Below are positions 16,491-25,212 of a stretch of 37,037 nucleotides of DNA, piece by piece; positions within the stretch are counted from its first letter, which is position 1, and each line of letters opens with the position of its first letter. Origin of the DNA: Akkermansiaceae bacterium (lineage in GTDB: Bacteria; Verrucomicrobiota; Verrucomicrobiia; Verrucomicrobiales; Akkermansiaceae); contig JAPJNB010000208.1 in the NCBI GenBank assembly GCA_026461385.1, positions 1-37,037 on the forward strand, read 5' to 3'. The notes beneath the pieces are model-generated. The model searched no databases. It was not told the DNA's origin and saw nothing but the letters and a program-made list of their open reading frames with translations. Position numbers and translations under genes: made by a program.

Positions 16491-19400
16491 TTAGCGGAAG
16501 TAGGCGACCCCAGCGGTGAAGAGGGGTTGGATTTTATTGCCGGGGATGTTCGAAGCCACGCGAGAACCCGCGCGTTCGGTATGGGCCATTTTTCCGAACA
16601 CGCGTCCGCAGGGGCTGGTAATCCCCTCGATCGCGGCGAGAGAACCATTCGGGTTGACGGTGATGTTCATGGCAGGGTGACCGTCTGCATCGCAGTATTG
16701 CGTGGCGATTTGGCCTTGGTTCGCGAGCTCAGTGATGAGGGCGGGGGATGCGTAGAACTTCCCTTCGCCATGGGAAACGGGGATGCGGTGGATGTCGCCG
16801 ACCGTGCTTTCGGCAAGCCACGGGGAGAGATTGCTGATCACGCGGGTGCGAGCGTAGCAGGAAATGTGGCGGCTGATTTGGTTATGAACGAGCGTCGGGG
16901 CATCTGCGCTGGAATCGCGAATTTCGCCGTAAGGCACGAGGCCCGTTTTCACGAGGGCTTGAAAGCCGTTGCAGATGCCGAGAATGAGACCGTCGCGATT
17001 TTGGAGTAGGTCCGTGATGGCATCGGCGATGCGAGGACTGCGAATGATGGTTGCGATGAATTTGGCCGAGCCATCGGGTTCGTCGCCGGCACTGAAGCCA
17101 CCGGGGAACATCAGAATCTGCGACTCGCGGATGCGCGCGGCGAGGGCAGTGAGAGAATCTTCGATGTCGCTGGCGGATCGATTGCGGAACACGAGAATCT
17201 CTGCATTCGCACCAGCCTCTTGGAATGCCTTGGCCGAATCATACTCACTGTTCGTTCCGGGGAAACTCGGGATGATGACTTTTACCGCAGTGGTTAGCGA
17301 TTTTTTCCGGAGGGTTTTGGTCGAATGAAACAAGGGAAATGCCGTGGCTCCACCCGCTGGTTCACCTTGCACTGGCCTCGTGGGATACACCGCCTCAAGT
17401 GGCTCGGTCCACGCCGACTGAAGTTCTGTTAGGTCGTAGGATTGGTCGTTGATCGTAAAGGAATCGGAGTCAGTCGTTTGCCCGATCTCAATCGCACCGA
17501 GCGTGTTAGAGAGTGTTTCGCGGTGCTCGATGATGAAGGCAAAATAGCGTTCGTGATTGACGTCGAGTGTGGTGGTGATGTTCGCACCGATGTGATTTCC
17601 AAAGCTCATTTTTGCGATGGCGGCAGCGATCCCCGCTTGTCCGATGTGATGAAGCGCGAGGATCTTCCGATCGGAATTGAGTTCATGTAGAATTGCCGCG
17701 ATTTTCCGGAGTTGATCGAAATCGGGAAGATGATTTGCGTCGCGTGAAACTTCTACTAGAGATATCTTCGAAGACGTTTGTTTGAATTCTGGGGACAGCG
17801 CGAGGCTGGCATTTCCGGGCGCGAGGGCGAAAGAAACCAAGGTGGGAGGCACGTCGAGATCGTTGAATGAGCCCGACATTGAGTCCTTGCCGCCGATGGC
17901 TGCGAGGCGGAGTGAATGTTGTGCTTGGTAGGCGCCGAGGAGTGCGGAAAATGGCAGCCCCCAACGTGATGGATCATTGCCGAGTTTCGGGAAATATTCT
18001 TGGAGTGTGAGGCGAATATCCGAGAGCTTTGCACCTGCGGCGACTGCTTTGCATACCGACTCGGTCACTGCGTAGAGCGCCCCGTGGAAAGGGGACCAGG
18101 AAGAAATTTCCGGATTGAAGCCCCAGCTCATGAAGGTGCACGCATCGGTGTTGCCTTCTAACAGAGGGATTTTTGCGACCATCGCGTCGGGTGGGGTGAG
18201 CTGTCGATCTCCGCCAAACGGCCAGAGTACGGTGCCAGCACCCACAGAACCGTCGAACATTTCGCCAAGGCCTTTTTGTGAACAAACGTTCAGATCGCCG
18301 AGACGCGAAACGAGCGAATGATCGACAAGTGCGACGGGGATGGGGACATCCAACGGGCGTAGGTAGATGACGGGGTCGATGAAATGCAAGGTTTCTCCGT
18401 CCGATCCGACGAGAACATTTTCGTCATGCAGGTCCTCGATAAATAGATCCAGCGCGGGAATGTAATAGTCGTCGTTGCGAAAGCGGAACGCCCCGAGTGA
18501 GCGAGTCATGAATGTTTCCACTTGGCGGCGGGATGCCCCGAGGTAGCTGCCATCTGCGGCGCGGGCCGCGTACACTTCGGCTTGGCTGAGCAGTACGCTG
18601 GTGCCGAATTCCGGGTCGTTGATCAATCCCAGGAATTCATAGGCAGTCTCAGGAAACAGCAAGCGGTGCAGGTGGAGGCGTTGGAAAAACTGCAACCAAG
18701 TGCCATGATAGATACCGTTATTCGCCTTGATGAAATGGCCGCTTCCGTCTGGATAGACCTTGTGTTCGGCACCTCCGAGCTGATCCGATTTCTCCCACGC
18801 GTCGAGGAATGCTGAAGCATCGAGATGACTCAGCTGGGAGAGTTCTCGTTCTTCAAGGGAACGAATGGCGCGGTCGAGCTCGGCCCGCTGTTGGCGTGTC
18901 TGTGGCTGCGGGATGCTAGGCTTTTCACTTGCGCGATGGACTCGCTCAACGGCCTCGAGGGCTGGGATGATTGTAGGCGCGAAGCCTTTTCGGAGTTCTT
19001 GCGGTGTGATTCGCTGAGATAGAGCGGTGTGTTCATGGCGATAGGATAAGGGTGGCGTCAAGTACTTGCTGGAAAATGGAAATGGTTCGGCGGAAATGGG
19101 ACCCACATGGATTGCGGTCGATTGTTGGACACCGTTGGTATCAAGGAACTCGCGTGAAAGATTGACGATGGTTTTTCCGCGCCATGTCATGATGAGGCGG
19201 CCGCTATCGGTGACGTTTGCGACGTGATTGCATTCGAGGTTTTCGCGAGCGGATTCTTCGATGAAGTAAGCGACCTCTGAGCGATCGACGCAGATGGCCA
19301 TGCGTTCTTGGGATTCTGAAATCGCGAGCTCTGTGCCGTCGAGGCCGTCATATTTCTTTGAGACCGCATCGAGGTTGATTTCGAGCGATGGGGCGATTTC

Positions 19401-20927
19401 ACCGATGGCCACCGAAATCCCGCCCGCTCCGAAATCATTGCAGATCTTGATTTTACGAGTCAGCTCTGGATTGCGGAAAAGGCGCTGGATTTTGCGCTCC
19501 GTTGGCGCGTCGCCTTTTTGGACTTCTGCCGAATTTTCGAGCGCGGTGTCGGTGTGTTCCTTTGAAGATCCGGTGGCGCCACCCACGCCATCGCGACCGG
19601 TGCGTCCGCCGATGAGAAGAATCACATCGCCCGGCGAGGGGCTACCGCGGAAAACCTGCGAGCGCGGTGCGGCGGCGACCACCGCACCAATTTCCAAGCG
19701 CTTCGCGACGTAGCCTGGGTGATAGACCTCTGCGACTTGTCCCGTGGCGAGTCCAATCTGGTTGCCATACGACGAGTATCCGCGTGCGGCGACTTGGCAG
19801 ATTTTTTTCTGAGGCAATTTACCGGGGAGGGTCTCCGAAAATGCGGTGCGGGGATCGGCAGCTCCGGTGACGCGCATCGCCTGATAGACATAGGATCGGC
19901 CTGAAAGCGGATCGCGGATGCAGCCGCCCAAGCACGTGGCGGCCCCGCCGAACGGCTCAATCTCGGTCGGATGATTGTGCGTTTCATTTTTAAACATCAC
20001 CAGCCATTCCTCCTCAGGGCGGCCATCGATCGAGACGGGCACGACGATCGACGCTGCATTGACCTCCTCGGAGACTTCAAGGTTGTCGAGCTCACCAGAT
20101 TTTTTTAACTCACGCATGCCGATGAGCGCGATGTCCATCAGGGTGATCGGCTTGTCCTCACGGCCGAGATCTTTGCGGGTTTTCTGATAGATTTCCCATG
20201 CGCGTTGCACCGGTTCGGTTCCACTGCTGAAAGTGACAGCTTCGATTTTTGTTAGAAATGTGGTGTGTCGGCAATGGTCAGACCAGTACGTGTCTAACAT
20301 CCGCAATTCGGTGATGCTTGGGTCACGTTGTTCCTCGTCACGAAAATAGGTTTGGCAAAACGCGACATCTTCAGCCGACATTGCAAGACCGAGCGTCTCG
20401 CGAATCGACGAAGGCTCTTGGGTGGCGAAGCCGGTGAGGATGGCAACGTCTGCGGGTGCAGATGGCGCGTGGCGTTCGATAAACTCCGAAACGGGCACCT
20501 CGTGCGAATCCACTGCATTGATCACGAACGCTTTGATGCTAAGAATTTTCTCTTGGGTGAGATCGCCTTGGAGAACGATGATCTTCGCGGAGGTGATCAG
20601 TGGGCGATCTTTGCCCGTGAGGATCTGGACGCATTGGGCGGCCGAGTCGGCGCGTTGATCAAACTGGCCAGGGAGAAACTCGACCCCGAAGGCGGTTTCA
20701 TGATCCTTGAGAGAAAGGGTTGTTGAAATGGAATCCACCTGTGGCTCCGAGAGGATCAGGCGGGTGGCGGACTCAAATTCGGCGTCGATAAGACCCTGGC
20801 AATCGTAGCGTTGCAAGATGCGGACCCCCGTGAGCGTGGGAATCAAAAGAGAGGCTTGAAGTTCCTGAAACAGGTGTAGGGCCTCGGCTTGGTGGCCGGG
20901 CTTTTTTTCGACAAAAATGCGATTCAT
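16491..20927 (-). CDS. purL: Phosphoribosylformylglycinamidine synthase with an inserted kinase-like domain
   Basis: 1478 residues from ATG 20927; a TTG 15 bp upstream is also in frame. It makes FGAM from FGAR, glutamine and ATP in purine synthesis. The single-chain layout is complete: N-terminal PurS-like part (about 1-140), linker with YWSDHCRHTTF (214-224), first synthetase half with NETHNHPTEIEPFGGAAT (near 315-330), second half starting LNVCSQKGL, and a C-terminal class I glutamine amidotransferase with Cys1319 in GICNGFQ, and His1386 and Glu1388 in SHGEGKF. Family members of this type have roughly 1230-1260 residues. The surplus is one block, about residues 631-871, between the two synthetase halves (listed separately). 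All core motifs are intact, so the enzyme is probably active. Confidence 0.93.
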   Translation of the reverse strand: MNRIFVEKKPGHQAEALHLFQELQASLLIPTLTGVRILQRYDCQGLIDAEFESATRLILSEPQVDSISTTLSLKDHETAFGVEFLPGQFDQRADSAAQCVQILTGKDRPLITSAKIIVLQGDLTQEKILSIKAFVINAVDSHEVPVSEFIERHAPSAPADVAILTGFATQEPSSIRETLGLAMSAEDVAFCQTYFRDEEQRDPSITELRMLDTYWSDHCRHTTFLTKIEAVTFSSGTEPVQRAWEIYQKTRKDLGREDKPITLMDIALIGMRELKKSGELDNLEVSEEVNAASIVVPVSIDGRPEEEWLVMFKNETHNHPTEIEPFGGAATCLGGCIRDPLSGRSYVYQAMRVTGAADPRTAFSETLPGKLPQKKICQVAARGYSSYGNQIGLATGQVAEVYHPGYVAKRLEIGAVVAAAPRSQVFRGSPSPGDVILLIGGRTGRDGVGGATGSSKEHTDTALENSAEVQKGDAPTERKIQRLFRNPELTRKIKICNDFGAGGISVAIGEIAPSLEINLDAVSKKYDGLDGTELAISESQERMAICVDRSEVAYFIEESARENLECNHVANVTDSGRLIMTWRGKTIVNLSREFLDTNGVQQSTAIHVGPISAEPFPFSSKYLTPPLSYRHEHTALSQRITPQELRKGFAPTIIPALEAVERVHRASEKPSIPQPQTRQQRAELDRAIRSLEERELSQLSHLDASAFLDAWEKSDQLGGAEHKVYPDGSGHFIKANNGIYHGTWLQFFQRLHLHRLLFPETAYEFLGLINDPEFGTSVLLSQAEVYAARAADGSYLGASRRQVETFMTRSLGAFRFRNDDYYIPALDLFIEDLHDENVLVGSDGETLHFIDPVIYLRPLDVPIPVALVDHSLVSRLGDLNVCSQKGLGEMFDGSVGAGTVLWPFGGDRQLTPPDAMVAKIPLLEGNTDACTFMSWGFNPEISSWSPFHGALYAVTESVCKAVAAGAKLSDIRLTLQEYFPKLGNDPSRWGLPFSALLGAYQAQHSLRLAAIGGKDSMSGSFNDLDVPPTLVSFALAPGNASLALSPEFKQTSSKISLVEVSRDANHLPDFDQLRKIAAILHELNSDRKILALHHIGQAGIAAAIAKMSFGNHIGANITTTLDVNHERYFAFIIEHRETLSNTLGAIEIGQTTDSDSFTINDQSYDLTELQSAWTEPLEAVYPTRPVQGEPAGGATAFPLFHSTKTLRKKSLTTAVKVIIPSFPGTNSEYDSAKAFQEAGANAEILVFRNRSASDIEDSLTALAARIRESQILMFPGGFSAGDEPDGSAKFIATIIRSPRIADAITDLLQNRDGLILGICNGFQALVKTGLVPYGEIRDSSADAPTLVHNQISRHISCYARTRVISNLSPWLAESTVGDIHRIPVSHGEGKFYASPALITELANQGQIATQYCDADGHPAMNITVNPNGSLAAIEGITSPCGRVFGKMAHTERAGSRVASNIPGNKIQPLFTAGVAYFR
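18315..19037 (-). other. In-frame insertion in purL: polyvalent-type protein-kinase-like domain
   Basis: This block (purL residues about 631-871) replaces the short junction that normally joins the two synthetase halves. Its first 70 residues are a charged helical linker. The rest, about residues 700-858, has the order of a minimal protein-kinase or aminoglycoside-kinase fold: GGAEHKVYPD and HFIKANN with Lys734, a helix FFQRLHLHRLLFPETAYEFL, a hinge strand with LLSQAEV, then IEDLHDENVLV with Asp832 and Asn837, and LHFIDPV with Asp851. This pattern is like kinase domains of phage polyvalent proteins (Kinase-PolyVal type). The family match is from memory of motif spacing, not a search. Lys, Asp, Asn and Asp are all present, so activity is possible. 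There is no frameshift or internal stop. Confidence 0.65.
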
Positions 20928-21000
20928 GAGAGAGGCGAGCAACTGAACTTTGGAAAGCGCTGGATGCTAGGATGTCAGACGGTAAGCGCAAGCCTTTCGA
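20765..21000 (-). repeat. Direct repeat copy 1 (purL 5' end and upstream region)
   Basis: This segment covers the first 50 or so codons of purL and about 70 bp upstream. It recurs in the same orientation at about 23005-23235. The best matching part, around 20870-20930, differs at only a few positions. Borders are approximate because they were aligned by eye. Confidence 0.8.
20964..20991 (-). promoter_or_regulatory. Candidate purL promoter
   Basis: On the minus strand TTGCGC and TAGCAT are 16 bp apart, ending 36 bp before ATG 20927. The decayed duplicate near 23200 keeps the same pair as TTGCAC and TAGCAT with the same spacing, which gives mild support. Confidence 0.4.
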
Positions 21001-21051
21001 GTACCACACAACCCTCGGGGAGTGCGGCGGGGTATCAGGGGGGATTCTACG

Positions 21052-22890
21052 TCAGCGTGCGGATGCTTTGTAGATGCTTTTACCACCTTTGATGGTTTCA
21101 ATCACTTTAATGTCCTTGATCGTCAGTGGGTCTACGTTCAGCGGATCCTTTTCGAGAATCACTAGATCAGCCATTTTCCCTGCCTCAAGGGTTCCCTTGG
21201 AATGCTCCTCAAAGTGCTGGAAGGCGGCGTAGTCAGTGACTGCCTTGAGGGCAACGTAAGGTGACACTCGCTCGACCGGCCCCACCACCACCCCGCTGCG
21301 ACTGACTCGGTTCACGGCTGTCCAGACGAGGTCCAGAATGCTTGGCGGTACGATTGGACTATCCGCGCCGTTCGTGAATTTCATGCCGAGCGATTGTGCA
21401 TAGTTCATGGGGCTCATCCCGAAGGCCCGCTCGCGACCCACGGTTTCGTTGATATGCCAATCTCCCCAATAAAAGGTATGCGAAGTGAAGAAATTGGGGA
21501 TAATGCCTAACTCCTTCATCGTATCAACTTGGTCGTGTCTAATGAACTGCGAGTGGATCATCACCGGTCGTAAATCTTTGTTCCCGTATTTGGTGACCGC
21601 TTTGCGAACCGCCGCAATCATCATGTCTGCTGCGGCGTCGCCATTGCAATGCATGACGATCTGGATATTGAATTGGTAGGCGGCGGCGAACCACTTATCT
21701 AGGTCTTCCTGCGGTAAAGTCGGGTAACCCCGATAATCGGCAGGCTGGCCGTGTGGCGGGTTGAAATAGGGCTTGGTTAGATATGCCGTTTTGCCAACGG
21801 GGGCACCGTCGCCCGTGATCTTGATCCCCGCAAATTTGATACCATTGACATAAACGCCAACCTTCTCGCGGGTACTTTTATCGATATCTGCGCCGTCATG
21901 GGGCTTTGGCAAATTGTTGGCATCGAAGTGTGCACAAGCATCAAAATTCGGCGGTGTGTAATCGATATCTAACTTTTTCTTTCCCGAGAGCACCTCGTTG
22001 AAGATCGCCCACATCGGATAGGAAACGATGTCAATCAGCGGACGGTCCGCCTGCTTACGTTTCTGAAGCAGGATCGCGATATTCTGGGGGCTGGAAATGG
22101 CATCTTCGGCCGTGGTGATTCCGAAGCTGGCATACCATTGCATGAACTTGTCGAGCGACTTCACCCGTGCTTCCGCCGAGGGCATCGCAAGTAGGGGCAC
22201 GAAGATTTGGCCGGCTTGCTCCTCAAACACGCCGTTGGGCTCGCCGGTCTGCACATCTTTCTGGATGAGGCCACCCACGGGATCGGGCGTGGCTCGGGTT
22301 ATCTTTGCCAGTTCCAGCGCCTTGCTATTCACCGCTACAATGTGGCCGGAGACGTGTGTCACTAGAATCGGAATCTCCCGGCTGATGCGGTCGAGATCGG
22401 CGCGCGTGGGGTGACGCCGTTCCGTTAGAAGACTATCATCGTAGCCCAAGCCATACGCCAATTTACCTGCCGCTGGCGGGTTCGCGGCAACGTGGGCCTT
22501 CATCTTGGCTACAAGTTGATCCATGGAGCTGACATCGCTCACTGGGGGCGGGCTAAGGTCGGGAGAGTTTCCTCGCAAGGTGTAATCGACAATATGTCCG
22601 TGGGCATCGATAAAGCCGGGAAGCAGCGTGTTTCCACCAAGGTCGATCACCTTGGTCGCTGGGCCTTGGGACCGCTGCGCGTCCGACTTTGTTCCCACCA
22701 TGAGAATCCGTCCATTTTTCACGGCCAGAGCCTCCACATATTTTGGCTCGTCGCCGACCATGGTGAGGATGTTGCCCCCTGAATAGATGGCATCTGCAGA
22801 AATAGGCTGCTCAAGGCCTTTTTGTGCATAAATTGAATTTGTCATCGCGCAAAGTGCGATTGAAAAAAGTGTAAGATATTTTTGGTTCAT
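21052..22890 (-). CDS. Secreted amidohydrolase (YtcJ/amidohydrolase_3 type)
   Basis: About 612 residues from ATG 22890; an in-frame GTG at 22920 would add ten and spoil the signal peptide. MNQKYLTLFSIALCAMTNSIYAQ is a clear Sec signal. The mature part begins with the amidohydrolase beta-sandwich (ADAIYSGGNILTM), then LPGFIDAHGHIVD with the metal-binding His-x-His. Further His residues follow in THVSGH, VMHCNGDAA and IHSQF, and the closing sandwich is GKMADLVILEKDPL. Relatives act on N-substituted amides, carbamates or related bonds; the substrate is unknown, and the location is periplasmic. It lies between two copies of a purL 5' segment, which suggests that it arrived through, or was trapped by, a duplication. 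Confidence 0.88.
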   Translation of the reverse strand: MNQKYLTLFSIALCAMTNSIYAQKGLEQPISADAIYSGGNILTMVGDEPKYVEALAVKNGRILMVGTKSDAQRSQGPATKVIDLGGNTLLPGFIDAHGHIVDYTLRGNSPDLSPPPVSDVSSMDQLVAKMKAHVAANPPAAGKLAYGLGYDDSLLTERRHPTRADLDRISREIPILVTHVSGHIVAVNSKALELAKITRATPDPVGGLIQKDVQTGEPNGVFEEQAGQIFVPLLAMPSAEARVKSLDKFMQWYASFGITTAEDAISSPQNIAILLQKRKQADRPLIDIVSYPMWAIFNEVLSGKKKLDIDYTPPNFDACAHFDANNLPKPHDGADIDKSTREKVGVYVNGIKFAGIKITGDGAPVGKTAYLTKPYFNPPHGQPADYRGYPTLPQEDLDKWFAAAYQFNIQIVMHCNGDAAADMMIAAVRKAVTKYGNKDLRPVMIHSQFIRHDQVDTMKELGIIPNFFTSHTFYWGDWHINETVGRERAFGMSPMNYAQSLGMKFTNGADSPIVPPSILDLVWTAVNRVSRSGVVVGPVERVSPYVALKAVTDYAAFQHFEEHSKGTLEAGKMADLVILEKDPLNVDPLTIKDIKVIETIKGGKSIYKASAR

Positions 22891-23004
22891 TTTGGGTATC
22901 AGTTGAATTTTAATTTTCACACGGTGCTATCGAAAGGTGGAGTAGTTCTTAATTCCGATGAATTTAATTTTGGCGTAAAGGTCGTTGAGAGAGCTGCTGG
23001 CCGC

Positions 23005-23235
23005 CAGATTGAAACTCGGCGTCGTTAAGACCTTGGCAATCGTTGCGCTGCAAGATGCGGATCCCCGAAAGGGCGGGAATCACCAAAGAGGCTTGAAGTT
23101 CCTGAAACAGGTGTAGGGCCTCGGCTTGGTGGCCGGGCTTTGTTTCGAAAAAAATGCGATTCATGAGAGGCGAGCGACTGAGCTTTAGAAAGCATTGGAT
23201 GCTAAGATGTCATGCAGTAAGTGCAAGCCTTTTGG
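23005..23235 (-). pseudogene. Duplicated, decayed 5' fragment of purL
   Basis: The frame 23164 to about 23016 translates to MNRIFFETKPGHQAEALHLF and on through GIRILQRNDCQGL, nearly the same as the N-terminus of the intact purL 2.2 kb away. It then leaves homology and stops at 22964. About 70 bp of the purL upstream region is also copied. Only around 50 codons of the nearly 1480 are present, so it cannot make an enzyme. Several replacements (V/F, K/T, Y/N, I/N) show that it is not recent. Confidence 0.85.
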
Positions 23236-23302
23236 GTGTCCGCTGGACGTTGGGTTCCAAGGTGCGCATGATTTGATGCGTTCCGACGGTCGCGGGGAGG
23301 AC

Positions 23303-23713
23303 TCACGGGCGAGCGTGAGGGGAGGGGCGCGAAAAACCCTGCGTCGGATGCCCAACGGCCTTCTTTCTGACACCCGTGTCGCCTCCTCGCTGGTCGATCT
23401 CTGCGGCACCTACGTGCTTGAACGGCTTCCTGGATGCTGGCCGTGCGGCGGCCAATGTGGCTTCGAGGTATTTTTCCAATTCGGCAGCGAATCCCGCAGG
23501 TCGGTTGTGGCGGTCGTTCATGTAGATCCCGCCCTCGATTTCGTCGGTGATCACCTTGGACACGCGATCGCTAGGATTTTTTTTGGCGTGAAGGCCGTTG
23601 ATTGAACTGGCGGCCGGACTGGATGTCGGGAAATGAGGGTTGATCAGGAGGATGGGGGATCCTTTTTTAAAGGGCGACGTGCGTGAAACGCGAGGTTGAT
23701 GAACATCCATCAA
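23303..23713 (-). CDS. Hypothetical protein or gene remnant
   Basis: A 136-residue frame lies between the purL fragment and the amine oxidase gene. The middle (about residues 45-95, SDRVSKVITDEIEGGIYMND and the following helix) looks protein-like. The ends are Pro/Ser/Arg-rich and look like read-through into non-coding DNA. No family is recognised. A 45-bp part, at 23576-23620, resembles 22968-23011, so this stretch belongs to a rearranged, decaying region. It could be a broken gene rather than an expressed one. The rest of 23236-23732 shows nothing else I can support. Confidence 0.25.
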   Translation of the reverse strand: MMDVHQPRVSRTSPFKKGSPILLINPHFPTSSPAASSINGLHAKKNPSDRVSKVITDEIEGGIYMNDRHNRPAGFAAELEKYLEATLAAARPASRKPFKHVGAAEIDQRGGDTGVRKKAVGHPTQGFSRPSPHARP

Positions 23714-23715
23714 CC
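23694..23715 (-). terminator. Hairpin after the amine oxidase gene
   Basis: GGTTGATG and CATCAACC form a perfect 8-bp stem with a 6-nt loop, 18 bp after the stop of the amine oxidase gene on the minus strand. No T run follows, so termination is only suggested. Confidence 0.4.
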
Positions 23716-23732
23716 CTTGCGATCAGGCATGA

Positions 23733-25097
23733 TCAAGCGATCGCGCTAATTTCATCGGCGACCCTGATACCAGACAAGTAGGCACCGTGCACGGTGCCGA
23801 AGTATTTCCGATCGGTTGCTTCGCCAGCGAAAAATACTCGGTTATCGATCCTTTGTGCGAGGTCGTCTCGCATCCCGGGTTGGGAGCCCAGCGCGTTGAA
23901 AGAATAGGAGCCGAGAGAAAATGGATCCGCTGCCCAACGCGTGATTTGATAGTCGACGGGATCAGGGATGCCGCTGCCATAAATTCTACGAAGTGTTTCC
24001 ATCGCGCTATCCACTGTTTTACGGTCCGACCAGGTTTCCACCACCTTGGCGACGTCAGCAGCATTGAAGCCTACCAAGATTGGCATTCCCAAAGGCCTAG
24101 CGTAGCTCACCCATTCCGCCCACAAGCCCGGCACCGGTCCGATGGACTGCAGCCAATCGTGATCCGCAGCCCAGAATACCTTGGGGAACCTCAGGAAACA
24201 TTTGTTGAGAAGACCCATTCCAAGTACTTGAATCGCTTTTTGCTTCGCAGCGGGAAGCCCGTGATTGAAACGAACCTTGTTCGCCTTGAGCACCCCCAAG
24301 GGCAGGGTGATGACCACGCGATCTGCTTGGATCACTCCATGGTTCGTGGTTACCGAGACGCCGCCTAGATTCCACGCCACTTCCGTGACGGTGGTTCCCG
24401 TTAGAATATCAAGACCCTTTGCCAAATGCGTGGTTAAAGTTTGGTAACCATCCGGCAAGAGTACATCTTGTCCTTTAAATGCTAGATCGCTATCGAACCA
24501 ATAAGTGGATGTATCTGCCGCACTGCCGGCATACTCTTGTTCGATGTTCGTATTGATGATATAGTCTACCCAGCTTCTGTCCTCCCCAGATAGTTGATCC
24601 CATTTGACAGCGGAGCGCACCGTTTCAAGGATTGAACGATCACGATTCGCATTTTGTGAAATCCTGATCGATCGATTGATGATTGCCGACAGTTCGTCAA
24701 TACGGGATTCCTGCTTTGGTGTGATGATTTTTCCATCCTTCCCATAAATGACATCACTGTCGGAGCGGGTTGTGACCGTGCGTGCCCCCGCAGCCTTGGC
24801 GATTGCAGTGATGGGATTGCCAATGACGCCATGAATCCATGATGCCCCGAGATCCACCGGACTTTTCGGCCATTGGTCATTGGTCCAAATCCTACCACCA
24901 AGCCGATTTCTTGATTCCAGAATCGTCACGTTGTAGCCTAATTCATTCAGCCGGGTGGCGGCTGCTAGGCCGGAAATTCCGGCCCCGATGATGATCACCC
25001 GCTGACGAGTGCCACTGGCCAGAGCCCTCGAAGGCTGCCCTAGCACTTTGCCTGCTAGAGCAATTCCGGCAAGATGGATTAACTCGCGACGTTTCAT
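23733..25097 (-). CDS. Secreted flavin monoamine/polyamine oxidase-like protein
   Basis: 454 residues from ATG 25097. MKRRELIHLAGIALAG resembles a Tat-type or Sec-type signal (Arg-Arg followed by a hydrophobic stretch), so the folded flavoprotein is probably exported. The FAD fold starts at VIIIGAGISGLAAATRL (34-50), with ESRNRLGGRIWT next and PVDLGASWIHG after it. The C-terminus has FFAGEATDRKYFGTVHGAYL, the classical flavin-contact motif of amine oxidases. It should oxidise an amine with release of H2O2. It lies downstream of blh on the same strand, but 115 bp away, and is probably not part of the carotenoid operon. The substrate is unknown; a histone-demethylase-like name would be misleading. 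Confidence 0.88.
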   Translation of the reverse strand: MKRRELIHLAGIALAGKVLGQPSRALASGTRQRVIIIGAGISGLAAATRLNELGYNVTILESRNRLGGRIWTNDQWPKSPVDLGASWIHGVIGNPITAIAKAAGARTVTTRSDSDVIYGKDGKIITPKQESRIDELSAIINRSIRISQNANRDRSILETVRSAVKWDQLSGEDRSWVDYIINTNIEQEYAGSAADTSTYWFDSDLAFKGQDVLLPDGYQTLTTHLAKGLDILTGTTVTEVAWNLGGVSVTTNHGVIQADRVVITLPLGVLKANKVRFNHGLPAAKQKAIQVLGMGLLNKCFLRFPKVFWAADHDWLQSIGPVPGLWAEWVSYARPLGMPILVGFNAADVAKVVETWSDRKTVDSAMETLRRIYGSGIPDPVDYQITRWAADPFSLGSYSFNALGSQPGMRDDLAQRIDNRVFFAGEATDRKYFGTVHGAYLSGIRVADEISAIA

Positions 25098-25212
25098 TAG
25101 TAGGCAAACCAAAGTATATCAGCGGTCGTATCACAAGCTCCGAATCATCTGAGCATAATGCAATGAACCTCTAATTTCTAACATAATTATTTTTTAGAAT
25201 ACACGTTGAAAA

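Noticed and set aside
18315..19037. Assembly error or insertion-sequence insertion in purL
   Set aside because: The frame is open through both junctions, there are no terminal inverted repeats or target duplications, and the insert reads as a coherent protein domain.
23195..23605. 136-codon plus-strand ORF
   Set aside because: It runs antisense over the purL fragment, and its product is Cys/Gly/Arg-rich without a pattern.
25180..25212. Intrinsic terminator after blh
   Set aside because: The inverted repeat (TTCTAA/TTAGAA) is short and A/T-only, too weak to call.
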